In this document: positions 60,471 through 64,000 of the stretch, piece after piece
Position numbering within the stretch: position 1 is the first letter of the stretch
How the letters are laid out: every line of letters begins with the position of its first letter
Origin: Tragulus kanchil
Lineage: Eukaryota; Chordata; Mammalia; Artiodactyla; Tragulidae
NCBI GenBank assembly: GCA_022376925.1
Contig: JAIOJX010000006.1
Location: 60,411,394-60,475,393, forward strand
DNA: 64,000 bases
Direction: 5' to 3'
Notes under the pieces: generated by a model
What the model was told of the DNA's origin: nothing
What the model saw: only the letters and a program-made list of their open reading frames with translations
The model's database searches: none
Made by a program: the position numbers and the translations under genes

Positions 60471-61576
60471 AAAGTGTAATTTAAGATTTTACAGCAGGCT
60501 TGCTCATGGAGATCAACTGCACCTGATCTAAGATCGAGACTCTCCAGCTCTGGGGTAAGAACTTCTGCTTGCATTTGACTGAGTTCTGATTTTACTTAAT
60601 TCATTTCTGATTTTACTTAGGAAGTTCTGATTATTTGAGTGAGTTCTGATTATTTGTGCTTGCCTTTATTTGAATTCTGATTAATGGAATCTTGATTCTG
60701 ATTATTATATGTTCTGTGATTAATAAAGCTACTCTTGGTTTGACAATACTCGAGACCATGACACTTTATTGTCCAAGTCCAAGACTCAGGACTCTGAGGG
60801 GACTACACTGTGACTGTAAAAGGTCTCAGATCTGTTTAAGATAGTATCTCTTTGTGAGAACTAATAAGAATAGGAATCACAGTAAGCTGCAGCACAATGC
60901 CCATGACATAGTCAAATGTGAAGAACCATTAAGATCACCAAACCAATAACCCATCCTGCTACTGAAAATAAGAATATGTACTGATGAGCTTCTTCAAAAT
61001 AATCATATAAACTCATTTCTAGGAATACATAAGCTATATTTTTTACTTTCTCATGCCTCAAGTAACTGTTTTACTGAACTTCATTTACTCTATTCACTGA
61101 ACACTGATTCTTCCTCCATATTTACACTAATTATTTTTCTAAGACATTTTTATTCAAAGTTAGTTTGTCAATACTTTTGCTCATCACAACATAGTCACAA
61201 AAATAATTGTTATTCATGAAATAATTACAATGTACTAGATACTATAACAAGCTCCAAGCATGCATTAGTTCATTGAATATTCATGATGATCCTGTGAGGT
61301 AATCACAAAGAATATCCTCACTTTACAGATTTGGAAACTGAGTCTAAAGTTCAAGTAACTGAACTCACCTAGTAAGTATAAATGTGGAATCTGAACCCAT
61401 ATATCTAGACTCCAGAGCCAAATAATAATAATTATAATTATTTTACCAAATGGAATCTGGTCTACATCATTCTCCCTCTACCACATATCCGTTGGAGTTT
61501 TCTTTGCTCATATAACTTTGTAAGATGAAATTACCTCCACACAACTCCATTTGAAGAAAACTTAAAGTCCTGTTAT

Positions 61577-63360
61577 TAAGTATACATTTGGATGTGTATA
61601 CTTATGTAACCTTACAAAACAGAGCAGCCTGCAATAATTCCATAATGGAAACATGTCCTATATATTTCACAGTATTCATGTGCATTTATAAAGACAACCT
61701 CTCATCTAGTTTTGCAACCTTCAATTAAAGGTTGCTGAGCTAAATATTTTTCTAGGAAACATTTTTGTCAATATCTTTAGAAGCATCTGCTATTTTTCTT
61801 AGAAATGCAACCTTTCTGATAGGAGGGAATTAAAAAAAAAGACATTTCTTTCCCCTTGTATGTTTATCATTTTGGTGACTTTCAAAGTTTTCTTTTAAGC
61901 TGTAAAGTTATGAATTCTTATTAAGCTTACTCATGGCTCTTCAGTATTTTAGTTCTATCTTCTGTAATTTGTCTGCTGTACCTCAGAAGGTTAGTTTAAA
62001 AAGAAAGAAAGAAAAAAAAATACAAGCAGTCCTCCCCCATTAGTTCCCTCTGGCACATTATGTTTACACTATTCTGCTTTCTGTGACCAATGCTCTTCTT
62101 AAAATATCTAACAGTTTTTCCTTGTTATTTCTCTTTTAAAGTACCTCCAAATGCTTTTCGATTACAAACTCTACACTTTACTTTCCTGCTCAATTTTTAG
62201 AGGCTGAGTTGAGGAGATATACCTCTTTAAAAGACTTCCCAAGTGGCGCAGTGTGTACAGAATTCACTGCTGAACATGAACTTCAAAGTTAGTTTGTCAA
62301 TACTTTTGCTCATCACAACATAGTCACAAAAATAATTGTTATTCATGAAATAATTACAATGTACTAGATACTATAACAAGCTCCAAGCATGCATTAGTTC
62401 ATTGAATATTCATGATGATCCTGTGAGGTAATCACAAAGAATATCCTCACTTTACAGATTTGGAAACTGAGTCTAAAGTTCAAGTAACTGAACTCACCTA
62501 GTAAGTATAAATGTGGAATCTGAACCCATATATCTAGACTCCAGAGCCAAATAATAATAATTATAATTATTTTACCAAATGGAATCTGGTCTACATCATT
62601 CTCCCTCTACCACATATCCGTTGGAGTTTTCTTTGCTCATATAACTTTGTAAGATGAAATTACCTCCACACAACTCCATTTGAAGAAAACTTAAAGTCCT
62701 GTTATTAAGTATACATTTGGATGTGTATACTTATGTAACCTTACAAAACAGAGCAGCCTGCAATAATTCCATAATGGAAACATGTCCTATATATTTCACA
62801 GTATTCATGTGCATTTATAAAGACAACCTCTCATCTAGTTTTGCAACCTTCAATTAAAGGTTGCTGAGCTAAATATTTTTCTAGGAAACATTTTTGTCAA
62901 TATCTTTAGAAGCATCTGCTATTTTTCTTAGAAATGCAACCTTTCTGATAGGAGGGAATTAAAAAAAAAGACATTTCTTTCCCCTTGTATGTTTATCATT
63001 TTGGTGACTTTCAAAGTTTTCTTTTAAGCTGTAAAGTTATGAATTCTTATTAAGCTTACTCATGGCTCTTCAGTATTTTAGTTCTATCTTCTGTAATTTG
63101 TCTGCTGTACCTCAGAAGGTTAGTTTAAAAAGAAAGAAAGAAAGAAAAAAAATACAAGCAGGCCTCCCCCATTAGTTCCCTCTGGCACATTATGTTTACA
63201 CTATTCTGCTTTCTGTGACCAATGCTCTTCTTAAAATATCTAACAGTTTTTCCTTGTTATTTCTCTTTTAAAGTACCTCCAAATGCTTTTCGATTACAAA
63301 CTCTACACTTTACTTTCCTGCTCAATTTTTAGAGGCTGAGTTGAGGAGATATACCTCTTT
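61577..63360. other. Unassigned AT-rich DNA with a short GAAA microsatellite
   Basis: No gene recognised. (GAAA)n at about 61998-62012 and 63127-63145. The second half (from 62281) duplicates the first through D18. Confidence 0.5.
62232..62280 (+). mobile_element. Truncated copy of Bov-tA head
   Basis: AAGACTTCCCAAGTGGCGCA and the following ~20 bases match the start of the complete SINE at 63361. The remainder is lost at the D18 junction. Confidence 0.8.
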
Positions 63361-63580
63361 AAAAGACTTCCCAAGTGGCGCAGTGTGTACAGAATTCACC
63401 TGCAGTACAAGGAACATGGTTCCAACCTCTGGGTCGGGAAGATCCCCCAGAGGAGGCCATAGCAACCCACTTCAGTATTCTTGTCTGGAGAATCCCATGG
63501 ATAGAAGCATCTGACGGGTTATAGTCTGTAGGTTCACAGTGTTGGCCACGACTGAAGCTACTGAGAATGCTGGCACACCT
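63361..63580 (+). mobile_element. Bov-tA SINE
   Basis: GACTTCCCAAGTGGCGCAGTG, AGAATTCACCTGCAGTACAA, GGGTCGGGAAGATCCCCCAG, CAACCCACTTCAGTATTCTTG, GGAGAATCCCATGGATAGA and GGCCACGACTGAAGCTACTG follow the Bov-tA order from head to tail. Confidence 0.9.
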
Positions 63581-64000
63581 CTTTGACACTTGTAAATACT
63601 TTGTCTAAACAGGCAAATTTGGGGACGGTTGAATGATAATCTAGTGAACAGAGTTCATCTAGGTGTTTGTGGTGGATGTTGTGATGCCCAAGCCTGGTGT
63701 CCCTTTTGTTACCCCACTTCCTACAGTTATTTCTCTAGCTGCTCACTGCTAACTTCTCATAGGCGTGTGCTTCCCTTGACATTGCTTTAACTGAAGAAAG
63801 TTCCCTCACCAAGGTTATACTATTGTCTCACAAGAAGCCCATATCCAACAACCACTTAATGGGACCAGGGGCAAAGCTTGGGCCCCTTTCTTTCAACTCA
63901 GTACAGCTCTAAAGGTCTATCATAGCCCCTAAACCCAACGTGAGATCAACTGAAGGCTCTCTGATAACTGGATTGTGGAAATGTAGTTCAAATTATTCCT
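63581..64000. other. Unassigned DNA at window end
   Basis: It is slightly more GC-rich than the neighbouring DNA and may be part of an interspersed element continuing past the window, but I could not assign it. Confidence 0.4.

Larger units (their letters stand above)
59355..61576 (+). repeat. Direct duplication D17, period 1116
   Basis: Unit 59355-60460 and unit 60471-61576, with the filler AAAATAAAT at the join. It covers the R-U5 part of the LTR and about 770 bp of flank. Confidence 0.95.
61152..63418 (+). repeat. Direct duplication D18, period 1129
   Basis: Unit 61152-about 62280 and unit about 62281-63418. The first unit ends in a compressed version of the SINE head (AATTCACTGCTGAACATG against a longer stretch at 63393-63420). 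Interior differences are one extra GAAA unit near 63135 and GCAGTCCTCC against GCAGGCCTCC. It overlaps D17 by about 425 bp, giving three copies of 60041-60460. Confidence 0.95.

Overview
This window is vertebrate nuclear DNA from a ruminant. It carries Bov-tA-type tRNA-derived SINEs, BovB (RTE) LINE sequence, a BovB-related SINE, CHR-type cetartiodactyl SINEs and L1 copies of the bovid type. Cattle, sheep, goat or another ruminant cannot be told apart by reading alone. I find no host protein-coding gene, no tRNA or rRNA gene and no CRISPR. It reads as an AT-rich intergenic or intronic stretch packed with transposable elements. Every long open reading frame belongs to a decayed retrotransposon or is an antisense shadow of one.

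Layout. 1-7460: L1, plus strand, from just upstream of ORF2 to the poly(A), apparently inserted into a Bov-tA SINE whose remainder follows. 9.1-16.3 kb: mostly single-copy AT-rich DNA with a CHR SINE and a BovB-related SINE. 16.3-17.3 kb: L1 3' end split by a SINE. 18.8-23.6 kb: degenerate older L1, minus strand, interrupted by SINEs. 23.6-34.1 kb: near full-length older L1, minus strand. 35.5-37.7 kb: BovB. 37.9-38.2 kb: CHR SINE. 42.7-52.06 kb: full-length L1, minus strand, with GC-rich 5'UTR, broken ORF1, broken ORF2 and a visible target-site duplication. 52-56 kb: SINEs in single-copy DNA. 56.2-56.6 kb: MaLR (MLT1-like) LTR. 58.6-59.7 kb: probable endogenous retrovirus LTR. The rest is unassigned DNA and a final SINE.

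The dominant unexplained structure is a series of 18 direct, head-to-tail duplications. All have nearly the same period (about 1.07-1.18 kb) and near-identical copies. They fall indiscriminately on young L1, old L1, SINE, LTR and single-copy DNA, and make up about 20 kb of the 64 kb. Neighbouring pairs often overlap and chain. Junctions show short garbled or deleted sequence, while block interiors differ by only a few substitutions or homopolymer lengths. Subtracting the duplications brings three separate L1 copies back to their expected lengths. My reading is that these are mostly false duplications made at contig joins or gap fills. True tandem duplications remain a testable alternative.

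No gene system operates here. The biology on show is layered retrotransposition (L1 machinery mobilising itself and SINEs, BovB mobilising its own SINE partners, LTR elements), overprinted by the 1.1-kb duplication pattern.
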